Shown here: piece after piece, positions 1 through 6,723 of the stretch | Numbering within the stretch: the first letter of the stretch is position 1 | How the letters are laid out: each line of letters opens with the position of its first letter | Source: Anaeromyxobacter dehalogenans | GTDB lineage: Bacteria; Myxococcota_A; UBA9042; DTJE01 | NCBI GenBank assembly: GCA_020722625.1 | Contig: DYKK01000179.1 | Span: forward strand, 1-6,822 | Direction: 5' to 3' | Length of the DNA stretch: 6,822 nt | Program-made: the position numbers and the translations under genes | The notes under the pieces: model-generated | Databases searched by the model: none | What the model was told of the DNA's origin: nothing | The model's input: the letters and a program-made list of their open reading frames with translations, nothing else

Positions 1-242
1 CAGACGCTGTTGGGGGCGCCCAGGAAGGCCGACCACGAGGACAGCGCGACCGTCTCGCAGTTCATGCCCTCGCTGACCGCGCAGAACGAGTGGTAGTCGG
101 GGTCGGTCCTGGAGAGCACCCAGACGCGCGTCAGGTCCCAGGCGATGCCGGCGCCCACCAGGCACAGCAGCACGCACGAGGCCAGCGCGATGCGCGCCCT
201 CGTGCGCGCCCCCGCGCCGCCGGGCCGGAGCGGATCCTCCAT
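1..242 (-). CDS. Vitamin K epoxide reductase (VKOR) family protein, N-terminal part (partial)
   Basis: The minus strand reads from ATG at 242 through 80 codons to the window edge without a stop, so the C-terminus is missing. VKOR-family proteins are membrane quinone-linked oxidoreductases that reoxidise DsbA- or thioredoxin-like partners and so support extracytoplasmic disulfide formation. Seen here: a basic N-terminus, a first hydrophobic segment at about residues 18-36 (IALASCVLLCLVGAGIAW), then the periplasmic loop with C54 and C62 in a C-X7-C arrangement (FCAVSEGMNCETV). This is followed by SSWSAFLGAPNSV, matching the family's Cys-x-x-V...S-x-(W/Y/F)-S...G-x-P pattern. The spacing equals that of human VKOR Cys43/Cys51. 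The CXXC active site and the quinone-binding region would lie beyond the edge. A perfect Shine-Dalgarno supports the start. A C-terminal thioredoxin-like fusion, common in bacteria, cannot be judged. Confidence 0.85.
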   Translation of the reverse strand, partial: MEDPLRPGGAGARTRARIALASCVLLCLVGAGIAWDLTRVWVLSRTDPDYHSFCAVSEGMNCETVALSSWSAFLGAPNSV

Positions 243-249
243 GGCCACA

Positions 250-256
250 CCTCCTT
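250..256 (-). promoter_or_regulatory. Ribosome binding site of the VKOR gene
   Basis: On the minus strand the sequence reads AAGGAGG, followed by TGTGGCC and then ATG at 242. This is a full-strength Shine-Dalgarno with 7 nt spacing. It fixes the start of the VKOR-family gene. Confidence 0.85.
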
Positions 257-268
257 CGAGGCGCGCCC

Positions 269-297
269 ATCCTGCAAGGAATCGCCGACGCGGTCAA
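269..297 (-). promoter_or_regulatory. Candidate sigma70-type promoter for the VKOR gene
   Basis: Read on the minus strand, TTGACC (297-292; 5 of 6 matches to TTGACA) is followed after 17 nt by CAGGAT (274-269; 3 of 6 to TATAAT). Transcription would start near 262, just ahead of the Shine-Dalgarno. The -35 is good and the -10 is poor, so this is tentative. In such GC-rich DNA short matches like this also occur by chance. Confidence 0.3.
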
Positions 298-320
298 AGG
301 ACCGCCGGACACACTACAAT
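293..320 (+). promoter_or_regulatory. Candidate rightward promoter (TACAAT -10)
   Basis: TACAAT at 315-320 matches the -10 consensus at 5 of 6 positions and sits in a locally AT-richer patch. The best -35 at 16 nt spacing is GTCAAA at 293-298, which is weak. A start near 327 would place about 22 nt of leader before GTG 349. The -35 region overlaps that of the leftward candidate, so the two divergent promoters, if real, could interfere with each other or share regulation. Confidence 0.35.
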
Positions 321-339
321 AGGTTCCGCCCGAACCTGC

Positions 340-344
340 GGAGG
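340..344 (+). promoter_or_regulatory. Ribosome binding site ahead of GTG 349
   Basis: GGAGG lies 4 nt upstream of GTG at 349. The spacing is slightly short but usable. Together with the TACAAT box it suggests that a real gene once began at 349. Confidence 0.4.
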
Positions 345-348
345 CACC

Positions 349-391
349 GTGTCCCGTCGAAGCGTCCTGGTCCTCGCGGCGGCGATCGCGC
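349..391 (+). pseudogene. Truncated 5' end of a gene encoding a signal-peptide-like N-terminus
   Basis: From GTG 349 the reading frame encodes M-SRRSVLVLAAAIA. This is a short basic n-region followed by a small hydrophobic stretch, as at the start of a Sec signal peptide. After about 14 residues the frame loses all signal-like or domain-like character (L-P-D-V-R-V-A-G-G...). From 392 the coding signal jumps to another frame that encodes the middle of a different protein. A candidate promoter and a GGAGG motif precede it. I infer the 5' remnant of a gene whose body was removed at a deletion or insertion junction. A chance open stretch cannot be excluded because only 14 residues are informative. 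Confidence 0.35.
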
Positions 392-1228
392 TACCCGACG
401 TTCGCGTGGCAGGAGGCCCTGGTCAACGCGCTGGCGCACCGGGACTACCGGGTGCGTGGTCGGTGCGTCGAGGTGTGGCTGTTCGACGACCGGATGGAGG
501 TGATCAGCCCCGGCAGCCTGCTCCCCGAGGTGGACCTGGACCGGCTGCGCAGGCGCGAGCGCCAGCACGCGAGCCGCAACCCGTGCATCACGCGCGTCCT
601 GGGCGAGTTCAACCTGATGCGGGACCGCGGCGAGGGCATCCCGCGCATGTTCGCGGAGATGGAGGAATCGCTGCTGAGGCTGCCCGAACTGCGGCCCGAC
701 GCGCACGAGTTCACGGTCGTCCTCTACAACCAGCCGATCTTCGAGACGCCGGACCCGGCGTGGGAGCGGTACGTCCGGGGCCTGCCGGCGAACACCCGCC
801 AGATGCGGATCCTGGTGGCCCACCCGAGCGGATCGTTCACGAACGCGCAGTACCAGGCGCTGAACCAGGTGGATCGCGACGTGGCGTACCGGGAGATCCG
901 GGTACTGATGGACTTGGGGCTCGTGACCGCTTCCGGGCTGGTGGGCCGAGGCGCGAGGTATCGGGTGGCACAGGCCGGCGCCAGCCCGGTGACCGCGAAG
1001 CAGGGGCCTCGCGAGGTCCTCGCGCGCCGCATGACCCAGAAGGGCTTCATCACGAACGGAGACTACCGGGAAGTGTTCGGTCTGGATGAATCGAGGGCGA
1101 AGCGGGCGCTCGCGCGTCTGGTGGAGTCTGGCGTGCTGGTGTCTCAAGGGGAGCGCAGAGGCCGGCGATACCTTGGCGGGGCCGGATGGGACGCCTGGGT
1201 TGTTGCCGCGCAAAGCGCCGATAACTGA
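392..1228 (+). pseudogene. AlbA_2/RecG-C-like ATP-binding transcriptional regulator, C-terminal remnant (N-terminus missing)
   Basis: The frame opens after a TAG at 320-322. Clear family homology starts only at 392 with YPTFAWQEALVNALAHRDY, normally found in mid-protein in COG2865-type proteins, which carry an N-terminal AlbA_2 DNA-binding domain and then a Bergerat-type ATPase (HATPase_c_4). Visible parts are the N-box (E-A-L-V-N-A-L-A-H-R-D-Y), the strand EVWLFDDRMEVISPGSL, and a G1-like box RDRGEGIPRM at about 620-650. Two winged-helix segments follow: QMRILVAHPSGSFTNAQY onward (about 805-970) and a second ending in the wing GERRGRRYLGG (about 1010-1180). No ATG, GTG or TTG lies in frame between 323 and 452. 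GTG 452 and ATG 494 lack Shine-Dalgarno sequences and would cut off the ATPase N-box. The AlbA_2 domain is absent. It is most likely a broken gene, although the preserved 3' portion implies recent damage or a chimeric assembly. Confidence 0.72.
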
Positions 1229-1350
1229 CGGGCGAATATGGGCGGGCGGGCGCCGATCGTCGCGGAACTACGAATGGTTGTGCCTCGCGCAATTCGTGCC
1301 GGTTTCTCGGCAACCACGCGGTTCCGTCGTGGCTTCCAAGTGGAGTGATC
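1229..1350 (+). other. Intergenic gap between the regulator remnant and the helicase
   Basis: No gene is seen in these 122 bases. Two small hairpins are possible: GCCG (1298-1301) with CGGC (1308-1311), and CCACG (1314-1318) with CGTGG (1328-1332). Neither is followed by a T-run, so I do not call a terminator. No convincing -35/-10 pair was found. The helicase could be read from an upstream promoter or from an unrecognised one here. Confidence 0.5.
1342..1345 (+). promoter_or_regulatory. Ribosome binding site of the large helicase gene
   Basis: GGAG lies 5 nt upstream of ATG 1351. It overlaps the alternative in-frame GTG at 1345, which would have no Shine-Dalgarno at a proper distance. This favours ATG 1351 as the start, giving a protein that begins MPLHPITIVD. 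Confidence 0.65.
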
Positions 1351-4300
1351 ATGCCCCTTCATCCGATCACCATCGTCGACCGGGTCATCGAGGAGTACCG
1401 CAGTTACCTGATGACCGAGTTCCGGGCGCGGGACCCCCGTCTGCGCGCGGCCCTCGTGGAGGCCCTGGACCGCAAGGGATTCCTGGCCCAGGAGCCGTTC
1501 TTCCAGGCGCACCGGCCGTTCAAGGCGGGGGAACGGTGGCGGGACCTCGGGCTGGACGCGAAGCTCGCGGCGGTGATGGAGGCGCGCAGCGGGTCGGACC
1601 GCGCGTACCTGCACCAGAGCGAGGCGATCGGGACCCTGCTCGCGGCGGACGCTCGGCCGGTCGTGGTGACCACGGGCACCGGGTCGGGCAAGACCGAGTG
1701 CTTCCTGCTCCCCGTGATCCAGAACGCGATCGACGACGCCGTGCAGTTCCACAAGCACTCGGGCCTGACCGCGATCCTGGTCTACCCGATGAACGCGCTC
1801 GCGAACGACCAGGAGGAGCGCATCCGGGCCTACCTCGCTGAGTCCGGCCACACCTATGTCCAGGTGGCGAAGTACGACCGCTCGACCTCCGCGACGGACC
1901 GCCAGCAGCTCCGGGCCCACCCGCCGCACATCCTGCTCACGAACTACATGATGCTCGAGTACTTGCTGGTCCGGCCCGCGGACCGGGACGCGCTGTTCGC
2001 GAACCACCGGTGCCGGTTCCTGGTGCTGGACGAGGTGCACACGTACCGGGGGAGCCTGGGCGCGAACATCGCCCTGCTGGTGCGGCGCCTGCGGGCGCAC
2101 CTGGCCCGGGCGCGACAGGACTGGGGAACGGAGGACCCGAATGACCGCAAGCGATTCCCCGAACTGCTGCCCGTGGCCACGTCCGCGACGATCAAGAGCG
2201 TGGAGGAGGCGGGGCGCGCTCCCGGCGAGGTGAAGGCCCTGCGCGACGCGGCGGTCCGGGAGTTCCTGGAGAGGCTCACGGGCGTGCCGGGCGCGCGATT
2301 CGCGGTCATCGGCGAGGAGTTGTCCGACGTCGTGGTGCCGGCGACGGCCCGGTGGACCGCCGAGCCCGTGGACCTGGACCCGCCCGATCCCGCCGATGCC
2401 GCGGCGGTCCGCCGTGCGCTGGCCCGGCTCGCGGGCCTTCCGGAGACCGCCTCGATCGACCAGGCCGCGACCCACGCGGGCATCCTGTGGGACCTCCAGG
2501 GACGCCTGATCCGGCGGCCGCGGTCCGTGACGGACCTGGTCGACGAGATCGTCAAGGAGGTGCCGGAACGCCGTGCGGCCGACCCGGAGAAGGTGCGCCG
2601 GGAGGTCCTGCTGGCCCTGTCCGTGGGCGCGGCCCTGCCGGACGGGACCCCGGGGGCCTTGCGCCTGCGCACGCACCGGTTCATCCGCGGCGGCTGGCGG
2701 TTCGCGCGCTGCGTGGACCCCGCGTGCGGGCAGATCTACGCGAAGGGCGAGACCGAGTGCGCGGCGTGCGGGCGGAAGACGGCCCCGCTCTTCATCTGCC
2801 GCGGGTGCGGGGCGCACGCGCTGCGGTTCGTTGGGGCGGACGAACCCGCCGACGCGCCGCTGGAGCCCCGGCACGATGGAAGCGTCGAGGGCAAGGAGTG
2901 GATGCTGTACGACGGTCCGGTCGAGGCCGCGGACGACGAGGATGTCGGGGGGGAGGTCGGCGAGCCCGGGGACGGGCACGCGGCAGCCGGCCACGCGGGC
3001 GAGAAGATGAAGGGCCGGTCCGTGCACGTCGGGTCGTTCGACCCCGGGACGTGCGCGTTCTCGGACGTCGAGAGCGACTACCCGGTCAAGGCGGTCCTGG
3101 CGCCCGCCCGGAACCGGTGCCTGGTGTGCGGCGGCACCGCCGGGTCGCGCGACATCCTGACGCCCGTGGCGCTCGGGACGTCGGCGGCGGTCCGCGTCGT
3201 GGCCGAGGGCCTCGTCGAGAGCCTTGCGGACCAGAACCGGGGTCGGCCGGGCCACGACGGCAAGGAACGCCTGCTGATCTTCTCGGACAGCCGCCAGGAC
3301 GCGGCCCACCAGGCCCGGTTCATCACGTACGCGGGGCGGTACGACCGGATGCGCCGCAACCTGTGCCGCCTGCTGCGGCAGAGCGGGCCCATGACCTTGA
3401 AGGACGCGGTGCAGGGATTGATGGTGGCCGGCGTCGATGCGCAGGACAACCCGCACGCGGCCGGGAAGAAGAAGGCGGACTACCTGCCGGGCGGCATCCG
3501 CGCGAACGCGCTCGCCTGGGAGGAGGCGCCGCTGCTCGACGACCTCGCGACCAGCGCAGGCTACCGGGCCACGATCCTGAACCTCGGCCTCGTGGGCGTT
3601 CGGTATGACAGGCTCGACCCGTACGTCCGCGACTGCGGGGGGAGTCTCGCGGCGCGGCTGGGCATCCGCATCGGGCAACTCGCGCACCTGGCCCGCTGCG
3701 TGCTGGACGAGATGCGCGTGCACGCGGCCCTGTCGCGGCCCATGCTCTGCTTCCACCCGAGCAACCCGGGATGCCCGGAGGAGTTCCAGAAGGCCGCGGA
3801 CTGGGAGCGCCGGATCCGCACGCCGTCCGGGTATCCCTGCAAGGCGTCCGGCGAGCCCTTGTCGCGCATGGACGAGCACGACGTGGCCGAGGGCCTGAAG
3901 CTGTGCAACGCCTGGCGCGCGTCCAAGGGGGGCCGGCGCCCGCCGTCCATGGAAATCAAGGTCCGCCGGCTTCTGCGGCGCATGGGGGGGATCGACCCGA
4001 CCGAGGACGATTTCCTGGCGTTGATGTCGTTCCTGGTCGAGCCCGGCCTGATCGTGAAGTCCAGGCTGTTCGGCTTCCGGCAGGCGACGGACCTGCTCCA
4101 GGTCGAGGCGGACGCGGTCGTGCTGGACCTGGTGGCGCCGGCCGACCGGCGGAAGTGCACGGTCTGCCACGTCCGGATGCCGTGGGCCGAGCCGGGCGCC
4201 CCTTGCCCCGCGTGCGAGGGCGACCTGGTGCCGTGGCCCGAGGAGGAGATCGCCGGGAACCGGTACGTCCAGCGGATCCTGAAGGAGTCGCTGCTCCCGC

Positions 4301-6711
4301 TGGTGGCCTCGGAGCACACGGCCCAGGTCACGGGCGAGATGCGCACGGACATCGAGGAGAGGTTCAAGGCCGGGCCCGATGTGTCGCCGCTGAACGTGCT
4401 CGCGTGCTCGCCGACGCTCGAGATGGGCATCGACGTGGGCGGCCTGGACGCGGTCGTGATGCGCAACGTCCCGCCGCGTCCCGACAACTACTCGCAGCGC
4501 GGCGGGCGCGCCGGCCGTCGGACGCGGGTCGGCGTCGTGCTCGGATACGCGCGCAACACCCCCCACGACGGCTACTTCTACGACAAGCCCGCCGAGATGA
4601 TCGCGGGCGAGATCCCGGCGCCGCCGGTGGGCCTCGGCAACCGCGACGTGGTGGTCCGGCACCTGAACGCCATCGCGCTCGGGGGCGCGGAGCCCGGCCT
4701 GAGCGGTCGCATGGTGGACTACATCTCGGTCAAGGGCGAACTGAACCAGGAGAAGGTGGACGAACTGCTGGCCGCGGTGCGGTCCCGGGTGGACGAGGCC
4801 GTGGACCTGGCCATGGCCGCCTGGGGACCGGACGTGCTGGCTGGTGCGGGCTTCGACACGCGCGACAAGCTGAAGGCCGCGCTGGAGGAGTTCCCCGCTC
4901 GTATCCGGGACGTGTTCGACCGGGTGCGGCTCCAGGTCGTCCGGCTCCAGGAGACGATCGACGCGTGGCTGGAGATCCAGGACAAGAAGGGCGAGTACCG
5001 CCTGCGGCATGCGGCCGAGTTGAAGCGCCGGCTGCTGGGGATCGGCGACGACAAGCGCGACGAAGGCGAGGCCGACGACCGGAGCGCCGGCTACCCGATG
5101 CGGCGGCTCGCGGAGTTCGGACTGCTGCCGGGGTACGAGTTCCCGAGCCTGCCCGGGACCCTGCGCCTGCACCGCGACGAGCACGAGGAGGAGCCTCTGT
5201 CCGTCGAGCGCCGGTTCGCGCTGGGCCAGTACCAGCCGGGCGCGATCGTGCATGCCCGCGGCCACCGGTGGGCCGTCCGCGGGCTGGACGCCTCGTCCCC
5301 GTGGAACCCGAAGACGCTGGTTCCCGGGTGGTTGTACTACTGCTGCCCCGTGTGCGGACTGCGGTTCGGCCACGACAAGCACGTGAAGTGCCCCCGCTGC
5401 GGGTGCACGGCGCTTGCCGGCAAGCCGCTTCCCGGGTTCGAGTTCGGCGGGTTCCTGGCCGTTCGCGAGGACACGCCGGTCCTGGAGGAGGAGGACCGGT
5501 TCGCGACGCAGAGCCTGGTCCGCGCCTACCCCCAGTGGGACGGCCTGGTCGTGGCCCGGTACCGCCTGGGCACGGGCTGGGCCGTGGAGTTGCGGCGCGG
5601 CGAGGAGGTCCGCTGGGTCAACGAGTGGAAACCGCCCACGCCGGCCGAGGTGAAGGGCGGGGCGCCGTACCTGCACGATGCGGGCCGCGGGTTCTACCTG
5701 TGCCCGAGCTGCGGGCAGACCCTGAAGCCTGACGCCCATGACGACGCGAAGGGGAAGGGCCGCAAGAAGCCCCGGGCCGCCGGTGACCGGGACCCGTACG
5801 GGCACGCGACGAGTTGCGAGCGCGCCGGCCAGGCCCCGGACCCGCTCGCCCTGGTGTGCAGCCTGACCGCGACCACGCTGCGCATCACGGTGGACGTGCC
5901 GGCCGGGCTGAAGGACGACGCCTGGCGGCGGTGGGGCTACTCGCTGGGCCACGCCCTGCGCATCGGCCTGCGCCAGCTCTACCTGCTGGAGGGCAACGAG
6001 ATCGAGTTCGAGCTGGAACCCATGTGGGAGGTCCCCTGGGAGGGCGTGACGCGACGGCTGGGCGCGCTGGTGTTCATTGACGGTGCGGTCGGGGGGAGCG
6101 GATTCCTGGACCGGGCCGCCGGGGAGTTCCACCTGGTCGCGGCGCGGGCAATCGAGCACCTGAAGCACGAGGACTGCGAGGTCGCGTGCTACCGGTGCCT
6201 CAAGTCTTACAACAACCAGCGGATCCATTCGTTCCTGTCGTGGCCGCACGCCCTGCCGGACCTGGAACTGCTGGCTGCGACGCCTCCCGAGCCCCTGCCC
6301 GCCGGGGTCAGCGACGCGCAGGACCCGCGCCCCTGGCTGGAGGCGTACGCGGAGGGCGTGGGCTCGCCGCTGGAACTGCGGTTTCTGCGGCTGTTCCAGA
6401 AGCACGGCGTCGCGGTCGAGAAGCAGGTGCCCGTGGCCCCGGCGGACGGTGCGAGGCCGATCTCGACCGCGGACTTCGTGGTCACGGGCCGGAAGGTCGC
6501 CGTGTACGTGGACGGCGCGGCGTTTCACGTCGGCAACAACCTGCGCCGGGACCGGTACATCCGCGAGAGGCTGCGGGCCGGCGGGTGGCGCGTCGTCGAA
6601 CTGGCGGCGCGGGACCTGCACGACACGGCGTGGATCGGGGAGTTCTCGGCCCCACCGGCGGCGCCGGGGCCGGTCCCGAAGCCGAAGAGGGACGACGACC
6701 CGGAGCTGTAG
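1351..6711 (+). CDS. Large DEVH-box SF2 helicase with DUF1998/MZB zinc module and C-terminal VSR/DUF559-like nuclease domain (DruE-like)
   Basis: A 1786-residue cytoplasmic ATP-dependent nucleic acid helicase/translocase, probably a defence protein. Order of parts: Q-motif region (YLHQSEAI, Q89); Walker A TTGTGSGKT (107-115); motif Ia YPMNALANDQ (145-154); LLTNYMMLE (195-203); Walker B DEVH (227-230); motif III SAT (278-280); zinc cysteines C454/C459/C470/C473 and C483/C486 with C590/C593; motif IV-like FSDSRQDAA (644-652). A long insertion follows, with a winged-helix-like stretch (about 864-928) and zinc ribbon C936/C939/C952/C955. Then come motif V SPTLEMGID (1020-1028), motif VI QRGGRAGR (1049-1056), a helical segment (about 1175-1245), zinc ribbon C1332/C1335/C1347/C1350, and C1451/C1454/H1485/C1489. 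The DUF1998/MZB hallmark is GGSG (1581-1584) and C1609-X3-C1613-X2-C1616-LKSYNNQ. A nuclease-fold domain (about 1670-1755) precedes a proline-rich, acidic tail. Size and the helicase plus DUF1998 combination resemble DruE of Druantia; DrmA (DISARM) and MrfA/YprA are more distant. No known Druantia partner is visible. The helicase assignment is certain; the system assignment is inferred. Confidence 0.95.
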   Translation: MPLHPITIVDRVIEEYRSYLMTEFRARDPRLRAALVEALDRKGFLAQEPFFQAHRPFKAGERWRDLGLDAKLAAVMEARSGSDRAYLHQSEAIGTLLAADARPVVVTTGTGSGKTECFLLPVIQNAIDDAVQFHKHSGLTAILVYPMNALANDQEERIRAYLAESGHTYVQVAKYDRSTSATDRQQLRAHPPHILLTNYMMLEYLLVRPADRDALFANHRCRFLVLDEVHTYRGSLGANIALLVRRLRAHLARARQDWGTEDPNDRKRFPELLPVATSATIKSVEEAGRAPGEVKALRDAAVREFLERLTGVPGARFAVIGEELSDVVVPATARWTAEPVDLDPPDPADAAAVRRALARLAGLPETASIDQAATHAGILWDLQGRLIRRPRSVTDLVDEIVKEVPERRAADPEKVRREVLLALSVGAALPDGTPGALRLRTHRFIRGGWRFARCVDPACGQIYAKGETECAACGRKTAPLFICRGCGAHALRFVGADEPADAPLEPRHDGSVEGKEWMLYDGPVEAADDEDVGGEVGEPGDGHAAAGHAGEKMKGRSVHVGSFDPGTCAFSDVESDYPVKAVLAPARNRCLVCGGTAGSRDILTPVALGTSAAVRVVAEGLVESLADQNRGRPGHDGKERLLIFSDSRQDAAHQARFITYAGRYDRMRRNLCRLLRQSGPMTLKDAVQGLMVAGVDAQDNPHAAGKKKADYLPGGIRANALAWEEAPLLDDLATSAGYRATILNLGLVGVRYDRLDPYVRDCGGSLAARLGIRIGQLAHLARCVLDEMRVHAALSRPMLCFHPSNPGCPEEFQKAADWERRIRTPSGYPCKASGEPLSRMDEHDVAEGLKLCNAWRASKGGRRPPSMEIKVRRLLRRMGGIDPTEDDFLALMSFLVEPGLIVKSRLFGFRQATDLLQVEADAVVLDLVAPADRRKCTVCHVRMPWAEPGAPCPACEGDLVPWPEEEIAGNRYVQRILKESLLPLVASEHTAQVTGEMRTDIEERFKAGPDVSPLNVLACSPTLEMGIDVGGLDAVVMRNVPPRPDNYSQRGGRAGRRTRVGVVLGYARNTPHDGYFYDKPAEMIAGEIPAPPVGLGNRDVVVRHLNAIALGGAEPGLSGRMVDYISVKGELNQEKVDELLAAVRSRVDEAVDLAMAAWGPDVLAGAGFDTRDKLKAALEEFPARIRDVFDRVRLQVVRLQETIDAWLEIQDKKGEYRLRHAAELKRRLLGIGDDKRDEGEADDRSAGYPMRRLAEFGLLPGYEFPSLPGTLRLHRDEHEEEPLSVERRFALGQYQPGAIVHARGHRWAVRGLDASSPWNPKTLVPGWLYYCCPVCGLRFGHDKHVKCPRCGCTALAGKPLPGFEFGGFLAVREDTPVLEEEDRFATQSLVRAYPQWDGLVVARYRLGTGWAVELRRGEEVRWVNEWKPPTPAEVKGGAPYLHDAGRGFYLCPSCGQTLKPDAHDDAKGKGRKKPRAAGDRDPYGHATSCERAGQAPDPLALVCSLTATTLRITVDVPAGLKDDAWRRWGYSLGHALRIGLRQLYLLEGNEIEFELEPMWEVPWEGVTRRLGALVFIDGAVGGSGFLDRAAGEFHLVAARAIEHLKHEDCEVACYRCLKSYNNQRIHSFLSWPHALPDLELLAATPPEPLPAGVSDAQDPRPWLEAYAEGVGSPLELRFLRLFQKHGVAVEKQVPVAPADGARPISTADFVVTGRKVAVYVDGAAFHVGNNLRRDRYIRERLRAGGWRVVELAARDLHDTAWIGEFSAPPAAPGPVPKPKRDDDPEL

Positions 6712-6715
6712 GAGG
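6710..6715 (+). promoter_or_regulatory. Ribosome binding site of the downstream secreted-protein gene
   Basis: AGGAGG begins on the A of the helicase TAG stop codon and lies 8 nt before ATG 6724. This is a consensus Shine-Dalgarno. Its overlap with the upstream stop indicates tight operon packing and possible translational coupling. Confidence 0.8.
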
Positions 6716-6723
6716 GAGTTCCG

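Noticed and set aside
382..389. GCGATCGC palindrome resembling the cyanobacterial HIP1 element
   Set aside because: I noted only one copy in the window and nothing else suggests cyanobacteria. It is kept only as a note on the junction.
145..1089. A 314-codon plus-strand frame from ATG 145
   Set aside because: Its first part is antisense to the VKOR gene and its last part is out of frame with the regulator remnant. Only the short segment from GTG 349 has signal-peptide character, and that is reported separately.
314..1213. A 299-codon minus-strand frame antisense to the regulator remnant
   Set aside because: It has His/Arg/Leu-rich shadow composition, no domain and no ribosome binding site. 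The plus strand shows clear N-box, G1 and winged-helix motifs.
1296..1333. Possible rho-independent terminator upstream of the helicase
   Set aside because: The stems are only 4-5 bp and no T-run follows, so this is not convincing.
3771..5732. A 653-codon plus-strand frame inside the helicase gene
   Set aside because: It is Arg/Gly/Pro-rich low-complexity translation typical of an out-of-frame read of high-GC coding DNA, with no motifs.
1144..6621. An 1825-codon open frame on the minus strand lying antisense to the helicase
   Set aside because: Its codons are in exact register with the helicase codons, so a stop would require TTA, CTA or TCA in the sense gene. None of these is used in the 1757 sense codons from 1351 to 6621. 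The frame is therefore open because of codon bias. Its product is Arg/His/Pro/Gln-rich with no recognisable domain, while the sense strand has full helicase motifs.
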